This document shows positions 48,913 to 57,827 of a stretch of DNA of 64,000 nt, in pieces. This DNA comes from Streptomyces liliiviolaceus. GTDB taxonomy: Bacteria; Actinomycetota; Actinomycetes; Streptomycetales; Streptomycetaceae. The first letter of the stretch is position 1. Each line of letters starts with the position of its first letter. The stretch covers positions 1,674,001 to 1,738,000 of the forward strand of contig NZ_JAGPYQ010000002.1 in NCBI RefSeq assembly GCF_018070025.1. The letters are read 5' to 3'. The translations under genes were made by a program, and so were the position numbers. The notes beneath the pieces were generated by a model, which was given only the letters and a program-made list of their open reading frames with translations, did not search any database and had not been told where the DNA came from.

Positions 48913-50478
48913 TCAGAGCCCGTCACCGGCCCGGGGAGCAGGATCCCGTTGCTTCGGGCCTCGCGCGAGGACGTGGACGAACAGGATCGCCATGACCGCC
49001 GCGCCCGCCCACATGGCCTGCTGCCAGCCGTCGACGAAGGACTCCTGGGCGGCCCGGACCAGCGCCTGCGCGTGCGGGTCGGCCCCGTCGGCGGCCGTGA
49101 GCGCGTTGCTGACGCCCTCGCGGGCCCTGTCGGCGGCGGCTTCCGGTACTCCGTCGAGCCGGGAGTCGATGGCGCTGCGGTAGCCGGCGGTCAGGACCGC
49201 TCCGAGCAGCGTGACACCGAGCGCGGTGCCGAACTCCCGGGTGACGTCGTTGAGTGCGGACGCGACACCTTGACGCTCGCGGGGCAGGGCGGTCGTGATG
49301 GCCTCGGTGGAGGGTGTCATCGTCAAGCCCATACCGGCTCCCATGGCGAGCATGCCGGGGAGGATCGAGAGGTAGCCGCCGTCGACGGAGACGAAGGCGG
49401 CCATGAGGACCAGTCCCGCTCCACCCAGGAAGATCCCCGCGGCCATCGTCGAACGGCTGCCGATCCGCGCGGCTGCCCGCGGCGCGAGGCCGGAGGCGGC
49501 CATCATCAGCAGCGCCATCGGCATGAGCGCCAGGGTGGAGCGAAGACCGGACCAGCCCAGCACCGCCTGGAAGTACGGGAAGAGGACCACGAAGATCCCT
49601 GCCTGTACTCCGAAGACCGTCAGCAGCGATACGGACCCGCTCGCGAGACCTCGCTCGCGGAACAGGCGTACGTCGAGGAGGGGAGCCTTGCGGCGCAGCT
49701 CCCACACCACGAATCCGGCAGCGGCAACGACGCCGACGAGGAGGCTGATCAGCGTCACGGGCGCGGTCCAGCCCCGTTGGGGGCCCTCGTGGAGGAACAG
49801 GACGAGCCCGACCACCGCGACCACGGACGTCAGCGAACCACCGGCGTCGAACGCGTGCCGCGACTCCTCGCGCGAGTTCGGGACGGATCGCAGTGCCATG
49901 ACGACGGCGACGGCAACGAGCACGACCGGCAGGACGAAGAGCCACCGCCAGCTCGCCAGGTCGACCAGGACGGCCGACAGGTACATCCCCAGGATGCCTC
50001 CGCCGCCGGCGACGCCCGTCCACACGCCGATCGCCTTGGAACGCTCCTCGTCCGGGAAGGTCGAGGTGATGACGGACAGGGTGACCGGCATGATCATGGC
50101 TGCGCCCACGCCGCTCAGGAAGCGCGCGGCGAGCATGATCTCGGCCGACGTGGCAAGACCGGCCGCCGCACTCGCCGCGCCGAAGAGGAGCAGGCCCGTG
50201 ACCAGCATCGGTCTGCGCCCCCACCGGTCGCCCAGCGCGCCGAGCGGCAGGAGCAGCGCGGCCAGAGTGATGGTGTAGAGGTTGATGAACCACAGGACCT
50301 CGGTCTGCGAGGCGTCGAACGCGACGGTCAACTCCGGCTGGGCGACGTTCAGTCCGGACACCGAGGCGATGACGGCCATGAGCGCGACGCAGACCCCGAC
50401 GAGAATGGTCCGGCGTTGTCGTGGGTCCTGAATGGTCGGGTCGGGGGCCTGCGCGCCCGAGGACAGGTGCGTACTCAT
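48913..50478 (-). CDS. MFS transporter, DHA2-type 14-TM drug/proton antiporter
   Basis: A 521-residue inner-membrane exporter with about 14 predicted helices. The MFS signature between helices 2 and 3 is GDRWGRRPML, motif C-like residues lie in GVAGGGGILGMYLSAVLV, and the end is ALVRAAQESFVDGWQQAMWAGAAVMAILFVHVLARG, as in EmrB/QacA relatives. Likely to export a toxic small molecule with proton exchange. The ATG at 50478 has AGAAGGAA upstream. It is in the same direction as a methyltransferase 99 bases upstream that is divergent from an XRE-cupin regulator, so the three may form one response unit. Confidence 0.92.
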   Translation of the reverse strand: MSTHLSSGAQAPDPTIQDPRQRRTILVGVCVALMAVIASVSGLNVAQPELTVAFDASQTEVLWFINLYTITLAALLLPLGALGDRWGRRPMLVTGLLLFGAASAAAGLATSAEIMLAARFLSGVGAAMIMPVTLSVITSTFPDEERSKAIGVWTGVAGGGGILGMYLSAVLVDLASWRWLFVLPVVLVAVAVVMALRSVPNSREESRHAFDAGGSLTSVVAVVGLVLFLHEGPQRGWTAPVTLISLLVGVVAAAGFVVWELRRKAPLLDVRLFRERGLASGSVSLLTVFGVQAGIFVVLFPYFQAVLGWSGLRSTLALMPMALLMMAASGLAPRAAARIGSRSTMAAGIFLGGAGLVLMAAFVSVDGGYLSILPGMLAMGAGMGLTMTPSTEAITTALPRERQGVASALNDVTREFGTALGVTLLGAVLTAGYRSAIDSRLDGVPEAAADRAREGVSNALTAADGADPHAQALVRAAQESFVDGWQQAMWAGAAVMAILFVHVLARGPKQRDPAPRAGDGL

Positions 50479-50577
50479 GTGATTCCTTCTCACGGAAGTT
50501 CTTTGGAGCGGGCAGGAAGACGCGGCGCCGCGGCAGAGGTTTCCGGCGGCGCGAGGCGTGTGATCAGGGGCATGCGA

Positions 50578-51216
50578 TCAGGGGCGTCGGGTGGCGCGTA
50601 CGACGACGTCGTGGAGCGGGACCGCTCGGCTCCCGTGACCGGTGAGCGTACGGAGACGCTCTTCGGCGGTGACGATCTCCCAGTCCCTGCCGTCGAGGCG
50701 CGCGGTGATGGCCTCGGAGGTGGCCGACGCCTCGGCAGGTGGGTGGTGTCCGTGGCCGGTGGAGTCGGAGGTGTGCAGGTGCCCCACGATGAGGAGCGTG
50801 CCGCCGGGAGCCACCCATCCGGCGATGCGGTCGTAGAACTCCAGCTGCGGCATCGCCGGGTGGGCGTAGTGGGTCATGACCAGGTCGAACTGCGTGTCCG
50901 GGCGCCAGCTGCCCAGGTCCGCCTCGACCCAGCGCACGCTCTCGGGGGCACCGCTCGTCGCCGCGCGCTGGGCGGCCAGGGCGAGTGCCTCGGCCGAGAT
51001 GTCGGCCGCGGTGACCTGCCAGCCACGGGAGGCGAGCAGGATCGCCTCGGCGCCACTGCCGCATCCCGCGTCCAGGGCCGTGCCCGGTGTCAGGTCGGCG
51101 GTCTCATGAATGAGGTACGGGTTCGGCGGGTTGCCGCCCATGGAGCCGGGGCGGTCGGCCGACCCCTGCTCCCAGTGCCGCTCCCAATATTCCTTGTCGA
51201 ATCCGTGCGTCGCCAT
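50578..51216 (-). CDS. SAM-dependent methyltransferase (class I)
   Basis: A 212-residue class I methyltransferase. Motif I is LDAGCGSGAEAILLASRGWQVTAADIS at about residues 50-76. Motif II/III include VEADLGSWRPDTQFDLVMTHYAH and GGTLLIVGHLH. The N-terminal FDKEYWERHWEQG is like thiopurine/tellurite-type and related small-molecule methyltransferases. The start at 51216 has GGAGGG at a spacing of 5; a Met four codons earlier is less likely. It is divergent from the XRE-cupin regulator, with a strong operator between, and is followed by an MFS exporter. Confidence 0.88.
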   Translation of the reverse strand: MATHGFDKEYWERHWEQGSADRPGSMGGNPPNPYLIHETADLTPGTALDAGCGSGAEAILLASRGWQVTAADISAEALALAAQRAATSGAPESVRWVEADLGSWRPDTQFDLVMTHYAHPAMPQLEFYDRIAGWVAPGGTLLIVGHLHTSDSTGHGHHPPAEASATSEAITARLDGRDWEIVTAEERLRTLTGHGSRAVPLHDVVVRATRRP

Positions 51217-51290
51217 TACGCCCTCCATGTTCGTGACACCCCTCTGCGGAGGCGTTTCCCGGTTCCTGCTTCACAGTGCAGAGAGGTACG

Positions 51291-51320
51291 GCCATTCGGC
51301 AAACGTCGTTGCCGAATGGC
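51291..51320. promoter_or_regulatory. 30-bp operator between the methyltransferase and XRE-cupin genes
   Basis: Perfect 12-bp arms, GCCATTCGGCAA (51291-51302) and TTGCCGAATGGC (51309-51320), flank the 6-base spacer ACGTCG. It ends where a -10-like CAAAAT begins in front of the leaderless XRE gene, and lies 75 bases before the methyltransferase start. Confidence 0.85.
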
Positions 51321-51331
51321 AAAATGGCGGC

Positions 51332-51928
51332 ATGGATGAAGCGATCGACCGCACTCTGGACGCCGTCGGACCGAGGCTGAAGCGTCTTCGGCTGAACAGG
51401 GGCGTCACGCTCACCGACCTGGCGGCGGAGACCGGCATCTCCACCAGCACCCTGTCCCGCCTGGAGGCCGGCCTGCGGCGCCCCACGCTGGAGCAGCTGC
51501 TTCCGCTCGCCCGCGCCCACGGGGTCACGATCGACGAGCTCGTCGACGCACCGCCGACGGGCGATCCCCGTATCAACCTTCGTGCCATCCCCTGCGGTGA
51601 CGGCGCGGTCGTCCTGCCGCTGACCCGCAGGCCCGGGGGGATCCAGGCCTACAAGTTCGTCCTGCCGACCGGAAACGACGACGCCGAACCCGACCTGCGT
51701 ACCCATGAGGGCTATGACTGGGTCTATGTCCTCAACGGGACACTCCGCCTCGTCCTCGGGGAGCACGACCTGATCCTCAGGTCCGGGGAGGCCGCGGAAT
51801 TCGACACGCGCACCCCGCACTGGTTCGGGGCCACCGGTGCCGGTCCCGTCGAGTTCCTGAGTCTCATCGGGAGACAGGGCGAACGCGCACACGTCCGTGC
51901 GGCACCGAAGCAGGTCCCGGCCGAGTGA
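51332..51928 (+). CDS. XRE family regulator with C-terminal cupin sensor
   Basis: A 198-residue regulator. The HTH is at residues 12-66 (VGPRLKRLRLNRGVTLTDLAAETGISTSTLSRLEAGLRRPTLEQLLPLARAHG). A single-domain cupin barrel follows at about 95-185 (THEGYDWVYVLNGTLRLVLGEHDLILRSGEAAEFDTRTPHWFGATG), with His/Glu candidates for a metal or small ligand. CAAAAT lies 6 bases before the ATG, so leaderless expression is likely. The perfect 30-bp palindrome beside it makes autoregulation and control of the divergent methyltransferase likely. Confidence 0.92.
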   Translation: MDEAIDRTLDAVGPRLKRLRLNRGVTLTDLAAETGISTSTLSRLEAGLRRPTLEQLLPLARAHGVTIDELVDAPPTGDPRINLRAIPCGDGAVVLPLTRRPGGIQAYKFVLPTGNDDAEPDLRTHEGYDWVYVLNGTLRLVLGEHDLILRSGEAAEFDTRTPHWFGATGAGPVEFLSLIGRQGERAHVRAAPKQVPAE

Positions 51929-51970
51929 GCCTGGTAAGCCGAGCGAGAGGACAGTGAGAGAGTCCGGAGG

Positions 51971-52636
51971 TCAGGCCAGGCCCGCCGCGATGGCCCGGCG
52001 GACGGCTTCGGGGCGGTCTCGGATGCCGGCCTTGGCGAACAGGTTGTTGATGTGGGTCTTGACCGTGGCCTCGCTGATGAAGAGCTTCTCGGCGATGGCC
52101 CGGTTCGGCAGGCCCTGGCCGATGAGGGTGAGCACTTCGCGCTCGCGTGGCGTCAGGTCCGGCGGAAGTGCCTGGTCCGGGGCCGACGGACGGGCGCGGG
52201 CGGTGGCGAGGAGGCGGTCCTGGACCTCGCGGTCGAGTACGGACTGTCCCGCGGCGGCGGCGCGGATCGCTCGGACGATGTCCTTGCGCCCCGCGTTCTT
52301 CGTCAGATAGCCGCGGGCACCTGCGCCCAGCGCTGCCAGGATCGAGTCGTCGTCGGCGAAGGTGGTCAGTACGACCACGGCGACCTGTGGGTGTTCCTCG
52401 CTCAGTCGGCGGGTCGTCTCGATGCCGTCCATCACGGGCATGCGCAGGTCCATCAGGACGACGTCCACCGATGCGGCGGCCACGGCGGCGAGCACTTCGG
52501 TGCCGTCCGCCGCGGCGGCGACGACCTCGATGTCCTCGGACATGCCGAGCACCGCGGCAAGGGGCTCACGGACGGCGGCCTGGTCGTCGGCGACGATCAC
52601 CTTCAACGGCTGCGGGTCATCGGTCGGTTCACTCAT
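51971..52636 (-). CDS. NarL/LuxR-type response regulator
   Basis: A 221-residue response regulator. The receiver domain (residues 10-130) has the acidic pair VADDQ, the phosphoacceptor Asp in VVLMDLRMPVMDG, Thr in VVLTTFADD and Lys in GYLTKNAG. The C-terminal LuxR HTH runs LTPREREVLTLIGQGLPNRAIAEKLFISEATVKTHINNLFAKAG. Its start overlaps the stop of the histidine kinase (ATGA), so kinase and regulator are a translationally coupled pair. Confidence 0.95.
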   Translation of the reverse strand: MSEPTDDPQPLKVIVADDQAAVREPLAAVLGMSEDIEVVAAAADGTEVLAAVAAASVDVVLMDLRMPVMDGIETTRRLSEEHPQVAVVVLTTFADDDSILAALGAGARGYLTKNAGRKDIVRAIRAAAAGQSVLDREVQDRLLATARARPSAPDQALPPDLTPREREVLTLIGQGLPNRAIAEKLFISEATVKTHINNLFAKAGIRDRPEAVRRAIAAGLA

Positions 52637-53844
52637 CCCGGGATCACTGCCTCCACCTGCCAGCCGCCTTGGTCGGGGCCCTCGGTGACCGGGCCCGCGG
52701 TAATGGTGCCACCCAGCAGGGCGACGCGCTCACGCATCCCGATCAGCCCCATTCCGCTGCCGACCCCTGCGGTCACCTCGCGGGTCGCGGGCCCGTTGCG
52801 GATTCTCAGTGTCGTCGATGCGGCGTCGAAGGTCAGCTCCACCCCGGCGTCGCCGCCCGGTGCGTGCCGGGCTGCGTTCGTCAATGCCTCCTGGGCGATG
52901 CGCAGCAGGTTCTGGGTGACCGTGGCCGGCAGTTCGCGGACGGTTCCGGTGACGGTGAGGGCGTCGCGGTGGCCGGAGGACTCGACCATCGCGCTCAGGC
53001 TGTCGAGCAGCGGAAGGGAGTCCTCCCGCAGCGCGTGCACGGTCCACTGGGCCTGCTTCAGGCTCTCCTTGACCATGCTGTGCGCCTTGTCGTTCGCCTC
53101 GCGGACCTTTTCCAGGTCGCCGGTGTCGATCAGGGCGTCCGCCAGTTCCAACTGCATGTTGATCCCGGCCAGCGAGTGCGCCAGTACGTCGTGGACGTCC
53201 CGGGCGATGCGGCCGCGCTCGGTGAGTATGGCGGTCCTGGCCTCGGCGCGGGCGGCCCGCTCGGCGGACTCGGCGGACGAGAGCATCGCTTCCAGGGCGC
53301 GCTGTCTGCTGCGGCTGAGGATCCCCACCACCACCGGAGCGCCGATGGTGAGGCCGAGGGACCAGGGCAGCGCCTCGTGGCCGGGGCCGAGGCGGAAGTA
53401 CAGGACACCGCTGCAGAGCAGGCTGGTCAGCGCCGCGAGCGAGAGGGCCTGCTTGAGCGGAAGCCGGTAGCCGATGTGGCCGACGAGGAAGTAGGCGAAC
53501 AGGTAGCAGGAGCCGCTGCGGCAGACCCCGATCAGGGCGGCGGCCGCGACGACACCCGTGGTCAGCCAGACGAGCGCGACGCGGGGCGGAACCCTGGCCT
53601 CGGGAACGTGCCGCGCCATCAGGGCCACGGAGTTGACCACGATCAGGGCGGCCACCGCCAGACCACGGCCGCTGGTGTCCAACGGCCGGACGGTCACGAT
53701 CGCGATGACCACGACCGCCAGGGTGATGGCCCACTGGAGACGGGGGTCCTGGCGGGGCACGGCCCGGGGGCCGGGCTCCCTGTCGGGGGCCGGCCCGGGG
53801 TGCGGGGCACTCACTGATGCGGACACGCCGCGACCATAGCCCAT
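52633..53844 (-). CDS. NarL-type sensor histidine kinase
   Basis: A 403-residue membrane kinase. The N-terminal sensor has about six hydrophobic segments (LQWAITLAVVVIAIVTVRPL; GLAVAALIVVNSVALMA; VALVWLTTGVVAAAALIGV; and others). HisKA_3 contains ERGRIARDVHDVLAHSLAGI with the phosphorylated His in DVHD. The HATPase_c has NAARHAPGGDAGVEL and GSGMGLIGMRERVALLGG. It starts 3 bases after the stop of the upstream membrane protein gene; a GTG at 53826 is an alternative start. It works with the response regulator downstream. Confidence 0.92.
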   Translation of the reverse strand: MGYGRGVSASVSAPHPGPAPDREPGPRAVPRQDPRLQWAITLAVVVIAIVTVRPLDTSGRGLAVAALIVVNSVALMARHVPEARVPPRVALVWLTTGVVAAAALIGVCRSGSCYLFAYFLVGHIGYRLPLKQALSLAALTSLLCSGVLYFRLGPGHEALPWSLGLTIGAPVVVGILSRSRQRALEAMLSSAESAERAARAEARTAILTERGRIARDVHDVLAHSLAGINMQLELADALIDTGDLEKVREANDKAHSMVKESLKQAQWTVHALREDSLPLLDSLSAMVESSGHRDALTVTGTVRELPATVTQNLLRIAQEALTNAARHAPGGDAGVELTFDAASTTLRIRNGPATREVTAGVGSGMGLIGMRERVALLGGTITAGPVTEGPDQGGWQVEAVIPG

Positions 53845-53846
53845 GG

Positions 53847-54392
53847 TCAGACCGTGTGGTCGAGGGCTGCGGCGGCGGGCCGCGGGCCCGCGGAGAGCTG
53901 CGGCTCGCGCATCGCCAGACGGCTCCTGACGAAGATCGTCGCCAGCCGGGTGACCACCTCGGTGAGCGCCATCAGCACGAACGCGGCGACCCAGGCCTGG
54001 GAGGTGGTGATGTCGTGGGTGACGCTGAACCGGCCCACGTCGTCGGCGCCGCCGTGGTCGACCCACACCTGGAAGCCCATGCGCGCACCCATGCCCAGCA
54101 CCCACAGGACCGCCGATATGGCGCCTGCCTTGATGAAGAGATGTCCGTCGGCACTGCGGATCCGGGTGTAGACGCCCCCTGCGACGCCGAGCGCCGCGCC
54201 GACGCCGACCAGCGCTGCGATCAGCACCAGGTCGTTGCCCGCGGTGGGGATGGTGTGCAGGTAGTGGGAGGCCACGAAGGCCACGATCCCCAGCGGGATC
54301 AGATAGGACTTGAGGTCCAGGCGGCCTTCCCGCAACTGCCGGAAGACAATGAGCACGAGGGCGATATCGGTGATCCAGTCGGTGGTGGTCAT
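53847..54392 (-). CDS. integral membrane protein, first gene of the two-component operon
   Basis: A 181-residue membrane protein with about five predicted helices (ITDIALVLIVFRQL; SYLIPLGIVAFVASHYL; DLVLIAALVGVGAALGVAGGVY; AGAISAVLWVLGMGARMGFQVWV; SQAWVAAFVLMALTEVVTRLATIFV). It resembles the DUF1453/CcdC-like group of small membrane proteins but I am not certain. Only 2 bases separate it from the kinase gene, so it may be an accessory sensor or a target of the system. Confidence 0.75.
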   Translation of the reverse strand: MTTTDWITDIALVLIVFRQLREGRLDLKSYLIPLGIVAFVASHYLHTIPTAGNDLVLIAALVGVGAALGVAGGVYTRIRSADGHLFIKAGAISAVLWVLGMGARMGFQVWVDHGGADDVGRFSVTHDITTSQAWVAAFVLMALTEVVTRLATIFVRSRLAMREPQLSAGPRPAAAALDHTV

Positions 54393-54607
54393 GCCCTCAA
54401 GATTGGCGTTTCCGGGCCCGAAACACCTGGACCCATGGGTGGAAGTACGGGTGGAGTTCGAGCCCGCATCTCCTCCACCCGCGGACGATCCGGCACGGTC
54501 GTCGAGCCGGCGTCCCGGCCACCCGTCCGGCCCACCATCTCGCGCCGCCGAGCCCGGTCTCTTCCTAGCGTCGACACGATGGCCGCTCGGGCCAGTAGGA
54601 GGAACTC

Positions 54608-55054
54608 ATGCCACGCCGCGCCACCCTCGCATGCATAGCCGGTGCCATCGTGTCCATCGCGCCACTCGCCGGGACCGCCCACGCCCAGGACCTCGACTGC
54701 CGCAACTTCACCTACCAGGAAGACGCGCAGGCCGTGTACGACCAGGACCGCAGTGACCCGAACCGGCTCGACGAGGACCAGGGCCCGGACGACGGCATCG
54801 CCTGCGAAGTTCTGCCCCGCCGTACCGCCGCCCTCACCACCCCGGCCTCACCAAGTGCCCCCTCCTCCGTGCTGCCCACGCTCGGCGCACGGGCCGGCGT
54901 CGGTGGCGCCTCGGCGTCGCATCCCTCCGGCTGGGACATCGCCATCGGTGCGTGCCTCACCACTGGCGCGGCGCTCGCTGTCGGCTATGTCGCCCTGCAC
55001 CACCGCGGGCGACTCCACCGGCTCGTTGCCAGAGGCAGCCACGACAAACAGTGA
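54608..55054 (+). CDS. secreted excalibur calcium-binding domain protein
   Basis: A 148-residue protein. The signal peptide is RATLACIAGAIVSIAPLAGTAHA. An excalibur domain follows at residues 28-68 (DLDCRNFTYQEDAQAVYDQD, ending DEDQGPDDGIACE), with the acidic residues and two Cys of the family. A Pro/Ser/Ala linker leads to a C-terminal helix (WDIAIGACLTTGAALAVGYVALHH) and a basic tail, so the domain is displayed outside the membrane. Calcium binding is known for some relatives only. Confidence 0.85.
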   Translation: MPRRATLACIAGAIVSIAPLAGTAHAQDLDCRNFTYQEDAQAVYDQDRSDPNRLDEDQGPDDGIACEVLPRRTAALTTPASPSAPSSVLPTLGARAGVGGASASHPSGWDIAIGACLTTGAALAVGYVALHHRGRLHRLVARGSHDKQ

Positions 55055-55095
55055 ATCCGTGTCCGCCACCACCCGGTGCGTCAAACCGAACCGTG

Positions 55096-55638
55096 TCAGT
55101 CGTCCAGTTTCCACGATCCGGTGGGGCGGCCGTCCACGCAGCGCACGCGGAGTTCGGCCTTGCCCGCGGTGCCCTCGAACCTCACCTCGACGTGTTCGTC
55201 GTCGGGGCCCCGGTCGGCGCTCTTCACCCCGTATCCCTGGGCGGGAGCCCACGAGAGCAGCCGTACGGTCGCCCCCCGGCAGGTTGCGATCGCCGTGCCG
55301 CCCTGAGCGGAGAATGTCTTTCTCACCTCGGGTGCGGTGGCGGCGGGTGCGGTCGTGGCTGGGGAGGACGTGGGCGTCCCGGTGTCCGGAGTTCCGGTCG
55401 GGTCGGTCGGGTCGGTCGAGCCGGTCGGGGTCGCGGTGTCCGATCCTCCGCCCGGGCCCGACGACGAGGCCTTCGCCGCGTCGAGTTGCTGTTCGACCTG
55501 CGCCGAGCTGAGCGTCCTGCCGTCGGAGGAGCCGGTGATCCCGTCCCCGATGATCTCGACGGCGGCCAGGCCGGTGAGCGTGGCGGCCACGGCGGCGGCC
55601 GTCCAGCCGGCCAGGGCGAGGAAAGTACGGGATGGCAT
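55096..55638 (-). CDS. membrane-anchored hypothetical protein with Ser/Thr/Pro linker
   Basis: A 180-residue protein. An N-terminal signal anchor (TFLALAGWTAAAVAATLTGLAAVEIIGDG) is followed by a 55-residue linker rich in Thr, Pro, Ser and Gly (about residues 50-105). A compact beta-rich domain with two Cys forms the end (KTFSAQGGTAIATCRGATVRLLSWAPAQGYGV; AELRVRCVDGRPTGSWKLDD). The Cys may form a disulfide outside the cell. Function unknown. It is divergent from the OmpR-type response regulator gene. Confidence 0.72.
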   Translation of the reverse strand: MPSRTFLALAGWTAAAVAATLTGLAAVEIIGDGITGSSDGRTLSSAQVEQQLDAAKASSSGPGGGSDTATPTGSTDPTDPTGTPDTGTPTSSPATTAPAATAPEVRKTFSAQGGTAIATCRGATVRLLSWAPAQGYGVKSADRGPDDEHVEVRFEGTAGKAELRVRCVDGRPTGSWKLDD

Positions 55639-55727
55639 GCGTACGACTATGCCCCGGCCGTCGATAAGGAGAGCACCGGGGAAACCTAAGGGATGGTTAA
55701 CAGCGCGGACCTGTCCGACCGCTCGGA

Positions 55728-55733
55728 TAGCGT
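55728..55733 (+). promoter_or_regulatory. -10 box of a probable leaderless response-regulator transcript
   Basis: TAGCGT lies 7 bases before the GTG at 55741, the spacing expected when transcription starts at the start codon. No ribosome-binding site is present before this GTG. Confidence 0.5.
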
Positions 55734-55740
55734 GCCTGCT

Positions 55741-56433
55741 GTGGTTCACCTCCTGATAGTCGAAGACGACCCGACGATACGGACGCCGTTGCTCCGCGCC
55801 CTGCGCGAGCGCGGTCACGCCGTCGCCGCCGCGCACACCGCGATGGGCGGGCTGCAGACCGCGCTGGACGAGCGTCCCGATCTCGTGGTCCTCGACCTCG
55901 GCCTGCCCGACCTCGACGGCATCGAACTGCTGCGCATGCTGCGGGCGGTCAGCCCCGTCCCGGTGATCATCGCGACGGCCCGGGACGACGAGGCGGAGAT
56001 CGTCCGGGGGCTCGACGCCGGCGCCGACGACTATGTCGTGAAGCCGTTCACCGCCGCCCAACTGGAGGCACGGATCAGGGCGGTGCTGCGGCGCGGCACC
56101 AACTCCCGGGAGCCCGCCGCCGCCACCGTCGTCGGTGAACTGCGCATCGACCCGGGCACCCGCGAGGCGAGCCTCGCCGGAACCGTTCTCGACCTCACAC
56201 CCCGCGAGTTCGACCTCCTCCACCATCTCGCCGGCCGGGCGGGCCAGGTCGTCAGCAAGCGGGAACTGCTCACCGAGGTGTGGCGGGTGCCGTACGGGAG
56301 CGCCGACAAAACCGTGGACGTACACCTTTCGTGGCTGCGCCGGAAACTCGGCGAGAGTGCGCAGGACCCCCGCTATCTGCACACCGTACGAGGTGTCGGT
56401 GTCAGGCTGAGCGCGCCCGCGGACCCGGCGTGA
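55741..56433 (+). CDS. OmpR/PhoB-type response regulator
   Basis: A 230-residue response regulator. The receiver domain (residues 1-115) has the acidic pair IVEDD, the phosphoacceptor Asp in LVVLDLGLPDLDG, Thr in VIIATARDD and Lys in DYVVKPF. The C-terminal winged helix (about 135-225) contains LTPREFDLLHHLAGRAGQVVSKRELLTEVW and DKTVDVHLSWLRRKLGE. I choose the GTG at 55741; an in-frame ATG at 55693 would add 16 residues that do not fit the receiver fold. Its stop overlaps the kinase start (GTGA). The kinase and a PepSY protein follow in the same direction. Confidence 0.93.
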   Translation: MVHLLIVEDDPTIRTPLLRALRERGHAVAAAHTAMGGLQTALDERPDLVVLDLGLPDLDGIELLRMLRAVSPVPVIIATARDDEAEIVRGLDAGADDYVVKPFTAAQLEARIRAVLRRGTNSREPAAATVVGELRIDPGTREASLAGTVLDLTPREFDLLHHLAGRAGQVVSKRELLTEVWRVPYGSADKTVDVHLSWLRRKLGESAQDPRYLHTVRGVGVRLSAPADPA

Positions 56434-57734
56434 GACGCCGTCTGACCCTGCTCGTCGCGGCGACCATGTGCCTGGCGCTCCTCGCGTTCGTCGTGCCCCT
56501 GGCGCTGCTGCTGCGTACGGTCGCGCAGGACCGTGCCACCGTCGCCGCCAGCGCGGACGCGCAGAGTCTGGTGTCGCTGGTGGGGACCGCGGACCCCAAG
56601 ACCCTGCGGAGCAGCGTCGAGCACGTGGCGGCCGGGGCCCGGGGGCCGCTCACCGTCTACCTCGCCGACGGGTCGGTCCTGGGCACCCCGGTGGCGCGGA
56701 CCAGTGCCGTACGGCTCGCGGACCTGGCCGGGGTCAGCCGGACCGTGGAACGGGCCGACGGACGCGAGATCGTCGTGGCCGTGCTGGGCCGCCCGGACGG
56801 CACGGCCGTCATCCGCGCCTTCGTGCCCGCCGCCGAACTGACCCGCGGGGTCACACAGGCCTGGCTGGTACTCGCCGGTCTGGGCGCCGCGCTCCTGCTG
56901 CTGGGCCTGCTCGTGGCCGACCGCCTCAGCCGTGCCCTGGTGAGCCCCATCTCGGATCTGTCCGCCGTGTCCCACCGGCTCGCACGGGCCGACCTCACGG
57001 CCCGCGCCCGCCCCGACGGGCCGCCGGAACTGCGCGAGGTCGCCGGCGCCCTCAACCATCTCGCCGACCGGATCCAGGAACTGCTGCGCGAGGAACGCGA
57101 ACAGGTCGCGGACCTCTCCCACCGGCTCCGCGCACCCCTCACCTCCCTGCGGCTGGAGGCGGAATCGCTGACCGGAGCCGACGCAGCCCGGATCACCGCC
57201 CGGGTGGACGCCATGGAACGGGCGGTCACCGGCCTCATCAGCCAGGCCCGGCACCGCCCGGAGGCGGACGCGCACGCGCGGTGCGACGCGGCCCCGGCGC
57301 TCCGCGAGCGGGTGGCGTTCTGGACCGTACTGGCCGAGGACACCGGGCGGGCCGTCGCCCTGGACGTCACGGCGGAGGGCCCCCTGCCGGTCGGTGTCCC
57401 CGCGGACGAACTCGCCGCCGCCGTGGACGCGTTGCTGGGGAACGTGTTCGCCCACACCCCCGACGGGACCGCCTTCTCCGTCACCCTGTCCCCCCGCTCC
57501 GGCGGTGGCGCGGTGCTCACGGTGGCCGATGAAGGACCCGGGCTGTCGGCGGACCTGGCCCGACGGGGCACCAGCCTCGGCGGATCCACCGGCCTGGGCC
57601 TGGACATCGCCCGCCGGGCCGCCCAGTCCAGTGGCGGCCACATGACCCTGACGACCGGCCCGGCAGGCGGCGCCCGGGTGACTCTGGAACTGGGACCGCC
57701 CACGCCCCGGGTCGCCCCTCCCCCGCCCCCATGA
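56430..57734 (+). CDS. sensor histidine kinase (HAMP, HisKA, HATPase)
   Basis: A 434-residue membrane kinase. Helix one is at residues 5-30 (LTLLVAATMCLALLAFVVPLALLL) and helix two near 145-170 (TQAWLVLAGLGAALLLLGLLVAD), with an extracytoplasmic loop between. HAMP follows (SRALVSPISDLSAVSHRLARADLTARA). The dimerisation helix has the phosphorylated His in DLSHRLRAPLTSLRLEAE. The HATPase domain shows NVFAHTPDGT, DEGPGLS and STGLGLDIARRAAQSSGG. The GTG start overlaps the regulator's stop. It is coupled to the response regulator upstream, and the PepSY protein gene follows after 93 bases. Confidence 0.93.
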   Translation: MRRRLTLLVAATMCLALLAFVVPLALLLRTVAQDRATVAASADAQSLVSLVGTADPKTLRSSVEHVAAGARGPLTVYLADGSVLGTPVARTSAVRLADLAGVSRTVERADGREIVVAVLGRPDGTAVIRAFVPAAELTRGVTQAWLVLAGLGAALLLLGLLVADRLSRALVSPISDLSAVSHRLARADLTARARPDGPPELREVAGALNHLADRIQELLREEREQVADLSHRLRAPLTSLRLEAESLTGADAARITARVDAMERAVTGLISQARHRPEADAHARCDAAPALRERVAFWTVLAEDTGRAVALDVTAEGPLPVGVPADELAAAVDALLGNVFAHTPDGTAFSVTLSPRSGGGAVLTVADEGPGLSADLARRGTSLGGSTGLGLDIARRAAQSSGGHMTLTTGPAGGARVTLELGPPTPRVAPPPPP

Positions 57735-57827
57735 CCGCCTTAGCGCGCTCTTAGCACTGCCGCAGCGCGGCCCTATCCCGGCCCGCGCGAACCTCTCCTC
57801 AACACCAGCAATCACAGGAGGTTCGCC

